DNA of 64,000 nucleotides from Actinocrispum wychmicini (GTDB lineage Bacteria > Actinomycetota > Actinomycetes > Mycobacteriales > Pseudonocardiaceae). The notes below the pieces were generated by a model that was not told the origin of the DNA, searched no databases, and saw only the letters and a program-made list of their open reading frames with translations. The stretch is taken from assembly GCF_004345645.1 (NCBI RefSeq), contig NZ_SLWS01000008.1:542268-606267 (forward strand), in the 5' to 3' direction. A program made the position numbers and the translations under genes. Below, piece by piece: positions 41,107-49,959 of the stretch; the stretch's first letter is position 1; the number at the start of each line of letters is the position of its first letter.

Positions 41107-43719
41107 GTGACCTATCCGCTGGGTGTCGACATCGGGACGACCTACACCGCGGCGGCGTTGTGGCGCGAAGGCCGAGTGCAGACCGTTCCGCTCGGTAACC
41201 GCGCCAACGCCGTGCCGTCCGTGCTCTTCCTGCGTGAGGACGGCAGCATGCTCGTGGGCGAGGCCGCTGCCCGGCGGGGGATCATCGACCCGGACCGCCA
41301 GGCCCGCGAGTTCAAGCGGCGGATGGGTGACGACATCCCGATCCTGATCGGCGGCCGCGGGATGGCCGCCCACCAGTTGACCGGCGAGGTCCTGAAGTTC
41401 GTGATCGAGCGCGTCTCCGAGTCACAGGGCGGCCCGCCGCGGCACGTCGTGCTGACCCACCCGGCGGCGTGGGGCGACTACCGGAAGAACCTGCTGACCC
41501 AGGCCGCCGTGCAGGGCGGCCTGCACGAGGTCGGGCTGCTGCCCGAACCGGTCGCGGCGGCCACCTGGTACGCCTCCCAGGAACGGATCGAGCCGGGGTC
41601 GCTGATCGGCATCTACGACTTCGGCGGCGGCACGTTCGACGCCAGCGTGGTCCGCAAGACCGCGACCGGCGTCGAGATCTACGGAGAGGCCGGCGGCGAC
41701 GACTCGATCGGCGGCATCGACTTCGACCACGCGCTGTTCCGGCACGTCGGCACGGCCGCCGGGGTGGACGTCGGCCAGCTCGACATGTCCGACCAGCTGA
41801 CCGCCAGCGCGATGGCCCAGGTGTTCGCGTCCGTCGTGGAGGCCAAGGAGGCGCTGTCCGCGGACGTCGAGGCGGTGGTCCCGGTCGTGCTGCCGGGGGT
41901 GAGCCGGCAGGTGCTGATCACCCGCGCCGAGTTCGAGGACCTGATCCGCCAGCGCGTGCTCGGCACGGTCGGCGTGTTCGGCCAGGTCGTGCAGCGGGCC
42001 GGCGTCGACCCGTCGAAACTCCACGGCGTGCTGCTGGTCGGCGGGTCCAGCCGGATCCCGCTGGTGCGCCAGCTGTTGTCGGCCGAGCTGGGCATCCGGG
42101 TCGCGGTGGACGCGCACCCGAAGTACACCGTCAGCCTGGGCGCCGCGATCGCCGCCGCGCCCCGGATGACCGGCGCCCGGTCGTCGGCCACGATGACGCC
42201 ACCCGGTCCGGTGCGGCCGATGACCCCGCCGGGCGGGATCCCGAACCGGCAGACCCAGTCCCGGCCGTACCCGACCAACCGCCCGCCGCAGCCCGGCTAC
42301 CAGCCGCAGTACCCGCCGCCGCAGGTGGGGCAGCGCAGCCAGGCCGGGATGCCGATGCCGGGCCAGCAGCGGCCGATGCCCGGCCAGCAGAGCCAGGCCG
42401 GGATCCCACTGCCACCGCCGGGCCAGCCGCCGCGGGAACCCGAGCCCGCGGTGAGCCTGCAGGTCGACCTGGCCCGGTCCGGGCTCACCGGGATCACCGA
42501 CGTCCGGTCGGTGCTGGCCCAGATCACGCCGTCCGAGCCGGTCACCATGACCCCGCCGCCGCGGCCGGGCGGCGGCGACAACTTCACCCAGTTCCGTACC
42601 ACTGAAGGCAAACCGTCCGGCGGTGGCAAGGGCAGGCTGATCGCGCTGCTCGTCGTGGTCATCATCGTTGCCGTGGTGGCGGTGCTGATCTTCGTGCTGC
42701 AGAAGTCGTCCTCGAACGACAGCGGATCCGCCTCCAAAGGCAGCGCGAGCAGCCCGGTCGCGAACCCGGGCGGGCCGTCGGTCGGCACGATCTCGTTGCA
42801 CGGCCAGCTCGTCAAGGTGCCCGACGGCGGCGACCAGATGACCGCGGTCACCGGGCTGCCGAACGGGTCCGCCGTGGCGGTCGGGTTCTCGGTCGACCTG
42901 CAGCCGCGCGCGTGGGTCGCGGCGGAGGGCGGCGACTTCGTCTCGTCGCCCGTGGACAAGGACGGGCAGGGCAAGATCCTGGACGTCACCACCCTCGGGT
43001 CCACAGTGGTCGGTGTCGGCTGGACCGGCGTGGGCAACACGACCAGAGCCGCGGTCTGGACGTCCGGCGACGGCCGGACCTGGAACCTGGAACACCCGGA
43101 CGGTGACTTCCGGCCGCAGTCCGCGATCAAGCAACTGTCCGCGGTCACCGTCACCGCCGACAACAAGCTCCTCGCGCTGGCCCGCGACGACCGGCAGGAC
43201 AAGACGGACGGCGACGCCACGGCCTACACGTCCGCCGACGGCAAGACCTGGACACCGGTCCAGACCACCGGCCTGTCCGGCTCCGGCCCGCAGGACATCG
43301 TGCGCCTGATCCGCTCCGACAACTCGTTCGTCGCCCTCGGCACCGTCCTCAACGGCGCCAAGCTCGGCCCGGCGATCTGGACCTCCACCGATGGCGCCAA
43401 GTGGGACTCGTCCCCGTACGTGCCCCAGGAGGGCGCGCCCAGCCCGCAGGGCATCGTGAAGCAGGCCGACGGCAGACTGCTGATGTGCGGCACGGTCGGC
43501 TCCGGCAACCCACCGCCGCTGAGCTGCTGGACCCAGAAAGCCGACCAGAACTGGGAACGTTGGGACGTCACCGCGGATGATGGGTCGCCGAAACCCTTGC
43601 TGCTGTACGGAATGTACCCAGCCGGATCGTCCATTGTGGTCGTCGGCCTCGGTCAGCCCCGGTCCGGCACCGGCAACGACGCGGCGATCTGGACACTGAC
43701 CGTGGGCCAGCACAAGTAA
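41107..43719 (+). CDS. Hsp70 ATPase fused through a membrane helix to a beta-propeller-like domain
   Basis: 870 residues from a GTG with no good ribosome site. Residues 1-360 are an Hsp70/actin-type ATPase: GVDIGTTYTAAALW, IYDFGGGTFDASVV, LLVGGSSRIPLVRQLL. The peptide-binding domain of DnaK is absent. A Pro/Gln/Gly-rich linker (about 365-500) leads to one transmembrane helix (about 513-535, LIALLVVVIIVAVVAVLIFVLQ). The outer ~320 residues have sialidase-like propeller units (VWTSGDGRTWNLE, AYTSADGKTWTPV, IWTSTDGAKWDSS). It could link cytoplasmic ATPase state to an external sensor. Divergent from the MoxR operon. Confidence 0.85.
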   Translation: MTYPLGVDIGTTYTAAALWREGRVQTVPLGNRANAVPSVLFLREDGSMLVGEAAARRGIIDPDRQAREFKRRMGDDIPILIGGRGMAAHQLTGEVLKFVIERVSESQGGPPRHVVLTHPAAWGDYRKNLLTQAAVQGGLHEVGLLPEPVAAATWYASQERIEPGSLIGIYDFGGGTFDASVVRKTATGVEIYGEAGGDDSIGGIDFDHALFRHVGTAAGVDVGQLDMSDQLTASAMAQVFASVVEAKEALSADVEAVVPVVLPGVSRQVLITRAEFEDLIRQRVLGTVGVFGQVVQRAGVDPSKLHGVLLVGGSSRIPLVRQLLSAELGIRVAVDAHPKYTVSLGAAIAAAPRMTGARSSATMTPPGPVRPMTPPGGIPNRQTQSRPYPTNRPPQPGYQPQYPPPQVGQRSQAGMPMPGQQRPMPGQQSQAGIPLPPPGQPPREPEPAVSLQVDLARSGLTGITDVRSVLAQITPSEPVTMTPPPRPGGGDNFTQFRTTEGKPSGGGKGRLIALLVVVIIVAVVAVLIFVLQKSSSNDSGSASKGSASSPVANPGGPSVGTISLHGQLVKVPDGGDQMTAVTGLPNGSAVAVGFSVDLQPRAWVAAEGGDFVSSPVDKDGQGKILDVTTLGSTVVGVGWTGVGNTTRAAVWTSGDGRTWNLEHPDGDFRPQSAIKQLSAVTVTADNKLLALARDDRQDKTDGDATAYTSADGKTWTPVQTTGLSGSGPQDIVRLIRSDNSFVALGTVLNGAKLGPAIWTSTDGAKWDSSPYVPQEGAPSPQGIVKQADGRLLMCGTVGSGNPPPLSCWTQKADQNWERWDVTADDGSPKPLLLYGMYPAGSSIVVVGLGQPRSGTGNDAAIWTLTVGQHK

Positions 43720-43759
43720 ATCCTTCGCGGGGCGGGCCGGGCGCTGCTAGCTTGCGATT

Positions 43760-44416
43760 GTGGATCTTTTCGCACAGTCATGGGCCGCGTTGCGCGCGGC
43801 GGTCGCCGAACTCACGGACGAGGACTTCGCCCAGCCGTCCGGCTGCGCCGGCTGGCTCGTCCGGGACCTGGTGTGCCACCTGGTCATCGACGCCCAGGAC
43901 GTCCTGATCACCCTGGTGACCCCCACCGACTCGGAACCGACCCGGGACGCGGTGACCTACTGGGAAGTGGCCGACACACCCCCAACCGGCGACGACCCAC
44001 TCGACGCGCTGATCGTCCGGCTGGCCGCCGCCTACCAGGACCCAGGCCTGCTGAAGTTCCACCTCGACGACGTCGGCGCCGCCGCCGGCCGCGCCGCCAC
44101 CCTCGCCGACCCCAACCGCAACGTCAGCACCCGCGACTTCGTCCTCACCGCGGGCGACTACCGCGGCGCGTACGTCCTGGAATGGACCCTGCACCACCTC
44201 GACCTGATCGCCCACCTCCCCGACAAAGCCTCCCCGCCGCCGGAAGGCCTCGCCCGAACCCGCGAGATGCTCGAAAAGATCGCCGGGACACCCTTCCCCA
44301 CCTCGATGTCCGACAAGGACGCCCTGCTGGTCGGCACCGGCCGACGCGCCCCAACGGACGAGGAAAAGGCCGAACTCGGCGACCTGGCAGGGAAACTCCC
44401 GTTCGTGGTCGGGTGA
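43760..44416 (+). CDS. DinB-fold MDMPI-type protein
   Basis: 218 residues from GTG 43760 with no ribosome site; TAGCTT about 7 bases upstream would fit a leaderless transcript. The N-terminus AALRAAVAELTDEDFAQPSGCAGWLVRDLVCHLVIDAQDVLI is the mycothiol-dependent isomerase/DinB pattern; the metal ligands would be H in CHLV, with HHLD (ALEWTLHHLDLIAHL region) later. Role unknown; a second family member lies at 14848-15534. It ends 1 base before the convergent dynamin operon. Confidence 0.8.
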   Translation: MDLFAQSWAALRAAVAELTDEDFAQPSGCAGWLVRDLVCHLVIDAQDVLITLVTPTDSEPTRDAVTYWEVADTPPTGDDPLDALIVRLAAAYQDPGLLKFHLDDVGAAAGRAATLADPNRNVSTRDFVLTAGDYRGAYVLEWTLHHLDLIAHLPDKASPPPEGLARTREMLEKIAGTPFPTSMSDKDALLVGTGRRAPTDEEKAELGDLAGKLPFVVG

Positions 44417-44417
44417 T

Positions 44418-46406
44418 CTAGCGGGAGTGCGGATCGGGCGGCGTCGGTCGCGAGATAGTGGTCGTCTTGTCGTCCGGCGAGGGGACGCCCGGGTTCTGCA
44501 TGTTGTGGGTCAGCGGCACCGGCTGCGGGGGAGGAGGGCCAGGCCGCTGCTGGCCCGGGTGTGGCTGACCCTGCTGCGGCTGACCCTGCTGGGGGCCTCG
44601 CGGCCCCTGCGGCTGCGGTCCCTGGGGCCCGTGGGAGCCGGGCTGCCCAGGCCCCTGCGGGCCAGGGCCTTGCGACCCCTGTTGCCCAGGTCCCTGCGGG
44701 CCTTGCGGTCCCTGGTGGCCCTGTTGTCCGGGTCCTTGCGGGCCTCGTGGGCCTGACTGCTGTCCAGGTCCCTGGGGGCCTTGCGGCCCAGGTCCCTGCG
44801 GGCCGGGGCCTTGCAGACCCCGTGGCCCCGATTGCTGTCCAGGTCCTTGGCCCTGAGGGCCCGGTCCTTGCGGAGGCTGCGCGCCCTGGGGGCCTTGTTG
44901 GCCGGGGAAGCCTTGCGGACCTCGTCCCTGGGGTGGCGGGCCGCCCGGTGCTGTGCGGAGCGCGGCGGCCAGGCCTTCACATGTCCGTTGCAGCACCTGT
45001 GCCGCTCGGGTCACGCTCGGGTCGATCAGGGGGTTCTGGGCTACCCGGCGCCAGTGGCCGTGCATTCCCGTGATCGCCGCCTGCACTGTCTCAAGTGGAG
45101 TGTCCGGGCGCAGGTTCAGGCGGTCGGCCAGGGCCGCGCCTTGGCCGCCGACCAGGCGTTCCATCACCGCGAGTTGGTCCGGTGGGGCCTGCACCGAGCC
45201 CATTCGCAGTTCGGTCAGCAGTTTCAGCTCGGTCAGCTCGTGTGCGCCGGCTCGCAGGCGTTCCACTGCCTGCCGCAGGCGGGGGGCGGCCGGGATCGGG
45301 TCGGTTCTGGTGACCGATTCGATCGCGCGGAGTGCGCCGTCGGCTTTCAGTACGTCCCTGCGTTGGGCGAACTGGGTCAGCAACAGTCTTCGCAGTTCGG
45401 TGAGGCCGCTGCGTTCACGCAGCACCGCGCACAGCTGGTTGCGGTCGGAAGTCCCAGAGCGAAGCGTCTCCAGGCTCAGCCGGATACCGTACATGCCGAG
45501 CAGGCCCAGCAGTCGCTGACGGTTGGCCGGCGGCACCCGGATTGTCCGCGACGGCGACACGAACCGGCCGGCGGACAACAGGAACGGCGCCACCGCCGAC
45601 TCGTCCGCCTTCGCGATCTCCGCCAGGTCGTTGAACTCCGCCTCGCCCATGGCCGCCGCGGTCTCGGCGAGCAGGCCGGCCATCGGCAGAACGGTGTGCA
45701 CCAGGCTGCGGATCCGGGAGTCCGCGCGGTATCCGGCGGCGACCTTCCCGGCCTCCGCCAACGGGTCACCCTCGCCGCCGCCGACCTCGTCGGCCCGCGA
45801 CAGCACGCCGACGGCGTTCACCGGCGTGCTTTCCGCTGTGTCCGTGTCGTGGAACGCGTCCAGGAAGTCGATGTCCGTGGAGTGCAGGTGCCGCATCAGG
45901 TACAGGACCGCGTCGACGCTTCCGGTCTCGCCGAGGAAGTCCTGGGTCCGGCGGCCGGCCGACTCGGTCAGCGACCCCATGCCCGGGGTGTCGACCAGGG
46001 TCATCTGCCCCAGCCAGTCGCTGGGCAGGGCGACCTCGATCCGGTCCATCGCCTCCACGTCCAGCCCGCCGAGGTCCATGGTCCACCGGGTGCCGTCGTT
46101 GTCGACGGCCAGCCCGACCGGCCGGGAGCCGTGCGGGAACGCGGTCGCGCGCGGCTCCGGACCGCGGGCGTACCACGTGACGATCCGGGTGCACTCGCCC
46201 GCGTCGGTCGCCGCGATCCTGGTGCCCACCAACGCGTTCAGCAACGTGGACTTGCCGGCCTTCACCCGGCCGGCCAACGCCACCCGCAGCGGCCCGTCGA
46301 GGTGGTGGTTGACGTCGGACAGGACCCGGCCACCGGCCCGGCCCTGGTACGCGTTGGCCGCCTCACCCAGCAGGGCGCGGACCCGATTGGCAAGGGGAAC
46401 GGTCAC
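44418..46406 (-). CDS. Dynamin-like GTPase with Gly-Pro-Gln collagen-like tail
   Basis: 662 residues from a GTG overlapping the upstream GTPase stop. G1 is LAGRVKAGKSTLLNALVG; G3 is LVDTPGMGSLTE; G4 is probably LSRADE. The middle is helical, as in bacterial dynamin-like/IniC proteins. The last ~150 residues are almost entirely Gly, Pro and Gln with many G-x-y triplets (GPQGPGQQ, GPRGPQGP), i.e. a collagen-like or disordered tail. Paired GTPases of this kind (DynA/DynB in Streptomyces, IniA/IniC in mycobacteria) remodel membranes. Operon order is hydrolase, GTPase 1, GTPase 2. Confidence 0.82.
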   Translation of the reverse strand: MTVPLANRVRALLGEAANAYQGRAGGRVLSDVNHHLDGPLRVALAGRVKAGKSTLLNALVGTRIAATDAGECTRIVTWYARGPEPRATAFPHGSRPVGLAVDNDGTRWTMDLGGLDVEAMDRIEVALPSDWLGQMTLVDTPGMGSLTESAGRRTQDFLGETGSVDAVLYLMRHLHSTDIDFLDAFHDTDTAESTPVNAVGVLSRADEVGGGEGDPLAEAGKVAAGYRADSRIRSLVHTVLPMAGLLAETAAAMGEAEFNDLAEIAKADESAVAPFLLSAGRFVSPSRTIRVPPANRQRLLGLLGMYGIRLSLETLRSGTSDRNQLCAVLRERSGLTELRRLLLTQFAQRRDVLKADGALRAIESVTRTDPIPAAPRLRQAVERLRAGAHELTELKLLTELRMGSVQAPPDQLAVMERLVGGQGAALADRLNLRPDTPLETVQAAITGMHGHWRRVAQNPLIDPSVTRAAQVLQRTCEGLAAALRTAPGGPPPQGRGPQGFPGQQGPQGAQPPQGPGPQGQGPGQQSGPRGLQGPGPQGPGPQGPQGPGQQSGPRGPQGPGQQGHQGPQGPQGPGQQGSQGPGPQGPGQPGSHGPQGPQPQGPRGPQQGQPQQGQPHPGQQRPGPPPPQPVPLTHNMQNPGVPSPDDKTTTISRPTPPDPHSR

Positions 46407-48244
46407 CGGACCCTCCGGGTGGTGTCAGCGACGCGGTCGGCTTCGGCGAGCAACGCCGACACCCGGTCCAGTTCGGCCTTGGCCGCCGCGCCTCGGGTGG
46501 CGGCGGCCTGGCCCTCGGCCTGCACGGCACGCGCGGCCGCGGCCTGTTCGTGCTTGGCCGCCGACACCATCTCGGCCGCCTGGTCCAGGTAGTAGTCCCT
46601 GATCCGGCCGCGACTGTGCCGGATCAGGTCGTACGACGCCCGCTGGGCGTCCGCGCGGGCCTGGGTGAGGTAGATGGTGGCCGCGCGTTGCGCCTCGTTG
46701 CGGGCCGCGTCCACTTTGGTCGACTTGTAGCTGCGCACGGCCCGCCACGCGAACACCGATCCCAGCACCGCGGTGATCGGCAACGCGATGAAAATACCCG
46801 GATTCAGTGTGGTGACAAGCAAAGTCGTCACCACCGAGCTGGACAGCGACCAGCCGCGGGCCGCGTTCATGCCCACTTCCAGCTTGCTGCCCTTCTTGCT
46901 GCCCAACGCCTCCAGCTTCAGGTCCTGCGCCGGCACGAGATCCACGCCGGACGCCGCGTCGACGTCCTCGGCCGTGCTGTCGAACAACTCCGCCACCTCA
47001 CCGGCGAGCATGTCGATCTGGCCGATCAGCCGGGCGTTCGCGTCGGTCATCTCCTCGTTCGTCCGCTTGTACAGCCACGGAACGATCTCCGACCACTCCT
47101 TGGTCGGGTCGCCTTCCTTGATCCGCCGGACCGCCTCGCCGTCCAGCCGCCGCACCACTTCCGTGAGGTCCGCGTCCAGCTTCGCCTGGATGTCGGCGTA
47201 CCGGTCGTTGATCGTGTTCAGCCACCGCGACGACGACATGGCCTGCGCGCGCTGCTCGTTCGCCTGGACCTTGCGCATGGTCGCCTGGCGTTCCTCGGGC
47301 TTGGTCAACGCGGCGTGCTCGGTCGACAGTGTCTCCGCGACCTGACGCAGCGAGTTGCGCACGATCCCGGACGCCGCCAGCACGGACTTGGCCGCGTGCT
47401 CGGCCAACAGCCGCGACCCCAGCCGTTCCACCAGGACCGGGAAGCCGGACTCGGCGTTCAACGCGTGGTCGCCGGTGTCCAGCGCGTGTTCCCGCAGGAC
47501 GGCCGACACCGCGATGATCTCCGCCTCGATGCCCGCCTCGGCCAGGTGCCCCTTGTTGATGTCCAGGATCTTCTTCCACTGCGGGTAGAAGTCGGTCTTG
47601 GTCATCACGCAGATGATGTTGGGGCACACGTCCGCCGCGTGTTTGACGAAGTCCACCTCGGCCGCGGTCAGCTCCTGGGACGCGTCCGTCACCACGATCA
47701 CGCCGTCCGCCAACGCGAGCGCGCGCATCGTGGCCGCCGCCGCGGCCGCCGCGAACCCGCCGCCGAGCCCGGGAGTGTCCACCAGGATCAGGCCGTCCGC
47801 CAGCAGTTCCCGCGGCAGGGTCGCCTCGATCGCGCGCAGCCGGGTGCCGTCGTCGGCCAGTCCGGTCCGACCGTACTCGGCGACCTTCTTCACGTCCGCC
47901 TTGATCGGCGGCGGCAGCACCTCGGTGTTCTCATCCGAGTCCGGGATCAGCGCGGCGGCCGCGTTCGGGCCGTGTTTGACCATCGTCGGCACGGCCGTGA
48001 ACGCCACCGCGTCCACCCCGCACAACGGCACCCCGAGCAGGCCGTTGACCAGTGCGCTCTTGCCTTTCTTGAACTCGCCGGCGACCAGCACGTGCCAGGC
48101 GCCGGTGGTCAGCTGGCGCCGGCACTTGATCAGCTTCTCGGCCAGGTCGGGCCGGCCGGCCGAGCGGGTCTCCGCGATCGACGTGTCCAGCAGTCGCAGC
48201 ATCTCGGCCTTTTCGGCCGCGCTGCGCGGGGTCGGTGTCGTCAT
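46403..48244 (-). CDS. Dynamin-like GTPase (IniA/DynA-type)
   Basis: 613 residues. G1 is VAGEFKKGKSALVNGLLG, G2 probably the Thr in AFTAVPT, G3 LVDTPGLGGG, G4 VMTKTD. A helical stalk follows, with a hydrophobic paddle (about 485-520, SSSVVTTLLVTTLNPGIFIALPITAVLGSVFAW) that could insert in the membrane, and a C-terminal Ala/Glu/Arg coiled coil. Three bases separate it from the upstream lytic-enzyme gene and it overlaps the second GTPase gene, so all three are one operon. Confidence 0.86.
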   Translation of the reverse strand: MTTPTPRSAAEKAEMLRLLDTSIAETRSAGRPDLAEKLIKCRRQLTTGAWHVLVAGEFKKGKSALVNGLLGVPLCGVDAVAFTAVPTMVKHGPNAAAALIPDSDENTEVLPPPIKADVKKVAEYGRTGLADDGTRLRAIEATLPRELLADGLILVDTPGLGGGFAAAAAAATMRALALADGVIVVTDASQELTAAEVDFVKHAADVCPNIICVMTKTDFYPQWKKILDINKGHLAEAGIEAEIIAVSAVLREHALDTGDHALNAESGFPVLVERLGSRLLAEHAAKSVLAASGIVRNSLRQVAETLSTEHAALTKPEERQATMRKVQANEQRAQAMSSSRWLNTINDRYADIQAKLDADLTEVVRRLDGEAVRRIKEGDPTKEWSEIVPWLYKRTNEEMTDANARLIGQIDMLAGEVAELFDSTAEDVDAASGVDLVPAQDLKLEALGSKKGSKLEVGMNAARGWSLSSSVVTTLLVTTLNPGIFIALPITAVLGSVFAWRAVRSYKSTKVDAARNEAQRAATIYLTQARADAQRASYDLIRHSRGRIRDYYLDQAAEMVSAAKHEQAAAARAVQAEGQAAATRGAAAKAELDRVSALLAEADRVADTTRRVR

Positions 48245-48247
48245 GTC

Positions 48248-49921
48248 TCAGTGCCCCGTCACCGCGTCGTGACCGGGATCGTGGAAGTTCGGATCCGGCC
48301 CCGGGTGCAGGTTGGGGTCGTCCTGCGGCGCGGTCCACGTCATCGCGTGCGCCAACCCGGCGTCGACCGGATGCACGTCCACCGGATGGTCGCCCGCGTG
48401 ATCACCACTGTGGTCGTCGGCCGGGGGCCCGGCTTGCGGCGGCGGGTTCGAGTCGGCCGGATGCGGGTCCGGCTGGGGCGCCGGAGGAGGCGGCGGCGGT
48501 GGTGGGGGAGGCGGCGGCGGAGGTGCCGCCTGCGTCATCTGGTGGCTGGTGTCCACGGTCGTCGGGTTGTGGTCCATGTGCGACGGGTCGTTCTGCACCC
48601 GCGCGTCGAAATGGTCCTGCGGAGGCGGCTGCGGCGGAGGCGGTGTGGGCACGAACGGCGCGTTGCCCTGCCCGGACATCATCTCCGGCATGTACCCGGC
48701 GTACTGGAAGCGCTTGGTGTTCGCCTCCCACGAGCCGACGCCGTACTGGGTGCCCTTGGCCTCGATGGTCTTGCCGTTGCCCAGGCTGATCGCCACGTGG
48801 CAGTGCGTCGGCTTGCCGGTGAGCGGGTCGGCGTCGAAGCTGAACAACAACGCGCCCGGGGTGTGGATGGCCTGCTCGACCGACATCGTGGCGTGCTCGG
48901 CGTTGAGGTGCCGGTACTGGTTCAGCGCGCCGTCCGGCATGGTGACGCCGGCCTGGTGGGACGCCCATTCGACCAGTTCGGAGCAGTCGAACGTGCTCGG
49001 GTTCGGGTCGTTCAGGTTCACCTCGGCGCCGAAGATGTACCGGTCGCCGGACTGGGCGACGGCCTTGTCCAGGAACGTCTGCAGCTTGGTGGCGTCGCCG
49101 TGGCCCTGGATCATCGTCTGGCCCTGCGACTGGTCCGCGCCCGTCGTGCCTGTGCCGGTGGCGGCGGGCAGCGGCGCCGGGCCGTCGCTGAGCGGGACGC
49201 TGGAGTCCAGGCCGGTGCCGGTGTGGTACAGGCCATCCGCGCCCGGCTGCGTGTTCGCCCCGGTCGCCGCGAACCCCTGCACGCCGCCGGGGGCTACGGG
49301 CGCGTCGCTGAGGGGCACGCTGGAGTCGAGGCCGGTGCCGGTGTGGTAGAGGCCGTCCGCGCCGGGCTGGGCGGCGCCTGTGGCCTGTGGGGCGCTGACG
49401 TTGACGTTGTCGCTGCCGGCAGAGCTGAAGCTGCTGCCGCTGCTCGTGGTGCCCGGTGAGCTGCTCGTCTGATGCACACCTTGGCCGGCGCCGGCCTCGT
49501 TGCCCGCGCTCTCGTGGTCGCCGTAACCGGACGTGCCGCTCCACATGCCGCGGTTCGGGCCGTCGCCGTACGCCTGCGCGGCCGCTTGGGCCTGCGCCTT
49601 GAACCGCACGTACCGGGCGGAGCCGCCGCCGTGGGTGGTGGTCCACGGCGAGATGTCGTCACCGCCGTGCGAGACCTGGAACGCGGCCTTGGCGTTCTGC
49701 ACAGGGTCGAACAGGTCCATGCTCGCGAACCCGGGGTGGGCGGCCTGGTTGATCTGCCACAGGCCCTTGCTGTTCTCCCCGACCGGGTTGTGCGAGGTGC
49801 TGGTCCCGCCGGACTCGGCCATGGCGACAGCCGTCATCGTCGCGGCGCGGTCGGGGGAGAACCCGGCTTCGCGCGCGAACGCGTAGATCTGCTCGGCTGT
49901 ATATCGCGCCATGCCCGCCAT
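48248..49921 (-). CDS. Signal-less bifunctional peptidoglycan hydrolase (SLT lysozyme-like + NlpC/P60)
   Basis: 557 residues from ATG 49921 with GGGAG about 10 bases upstream; a longer frame to 49966 adds only basic residues. No signal peptide. Residues 5-120 are a lytic transglycosylase-like domain (RYTAEQIYAFAREAGFSPDRAATMTAVAMAESGG, putative catalytic E36; SKGLWQINQAAHPGF). A Gly/Ser-rich linker holds two near-identical 22-residue repeats. Residues about 285-425 are NlpC/P60 with C313 (FDCSELVEW) and H375 (HCHVAISLG). A proline-rich tail with His/Asp/Pro repeats ends the protein. Being cytoplasmic yet wall-active, and divergent from the CIS ATPase, it is a candidate CIS effector. Confidence 0.84.
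   Translation of the reverse strand: MAGMARYTAEQIYAFAREAGFSPDRAATMTAVAMAESGGTSTSHNPVGENSKGLWQINQAAHPGFASMDLFDPVQNAKAAFQVSHGGDDISPWTTTHGGGSARYVRFKAQAQAAAQAYGDGPNRGMWSGTSGYGDHESAGNEAGAGQGVHQTSSSPGTTSSGSSFSSAGSDNVNVSAPQATGAAQPGADGLYHTGTGLDSSVPLSDAPVAPGGVQGFAATGANTQPGADGLYHTGTGLDSSVPLSDGPAPLPAATGTGTTGADQSQGQTMIQGHGDATKLQTFLDKAVAQSGDRYIFGAEVNLNDPNPSTFDCSELVEWASHQAGVTMPDGALNQYRHLNAEHATMSVEQAIHTPGALLFSFDADPLTGKPTHCHVAISLGNGKTIEAKGTQYGVGSWEANTKRFQYAGYMPEMMSGQGNAPFVPTPPPPQPPPQDHFDARVQNDPSHMDHNPTTVDTSHQMTQAAPPPPPPPPPPPPPPAPQPDPHPADSNPPPQAGPPADDHSGDHAGDHPVDVHPVDAGLAHAMTWTAPQDDPNLHPGPDPNFHDPGHDAVTGH
49194..49369 (-). repeat. Two 66-bp in-frame repeats in the hydrolase linker
   Basis: Copies at 49194-49259 and 49304-49369 encode QPGADGLYHTGTG followed by LDSSVPLSD. 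They differ at only a few, mostly third, positions. A recent tandem-type duplication within the linker between the SLT and NlpC/P60 domains. Confidence 0.8.
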
Positions 49922-49959
49922 TATGTTTGACTCCCGCGACCGGCGGGAGGCATTTCGTG

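Noticed and set aside
44540..44940. Non-coding CCTG/GGCC satellite-like repeat
   Set aside because: The repetition is codon-level Gly/Pro/Gln in a GTPase reading frame that has intact GTP-binding motifs upstream.
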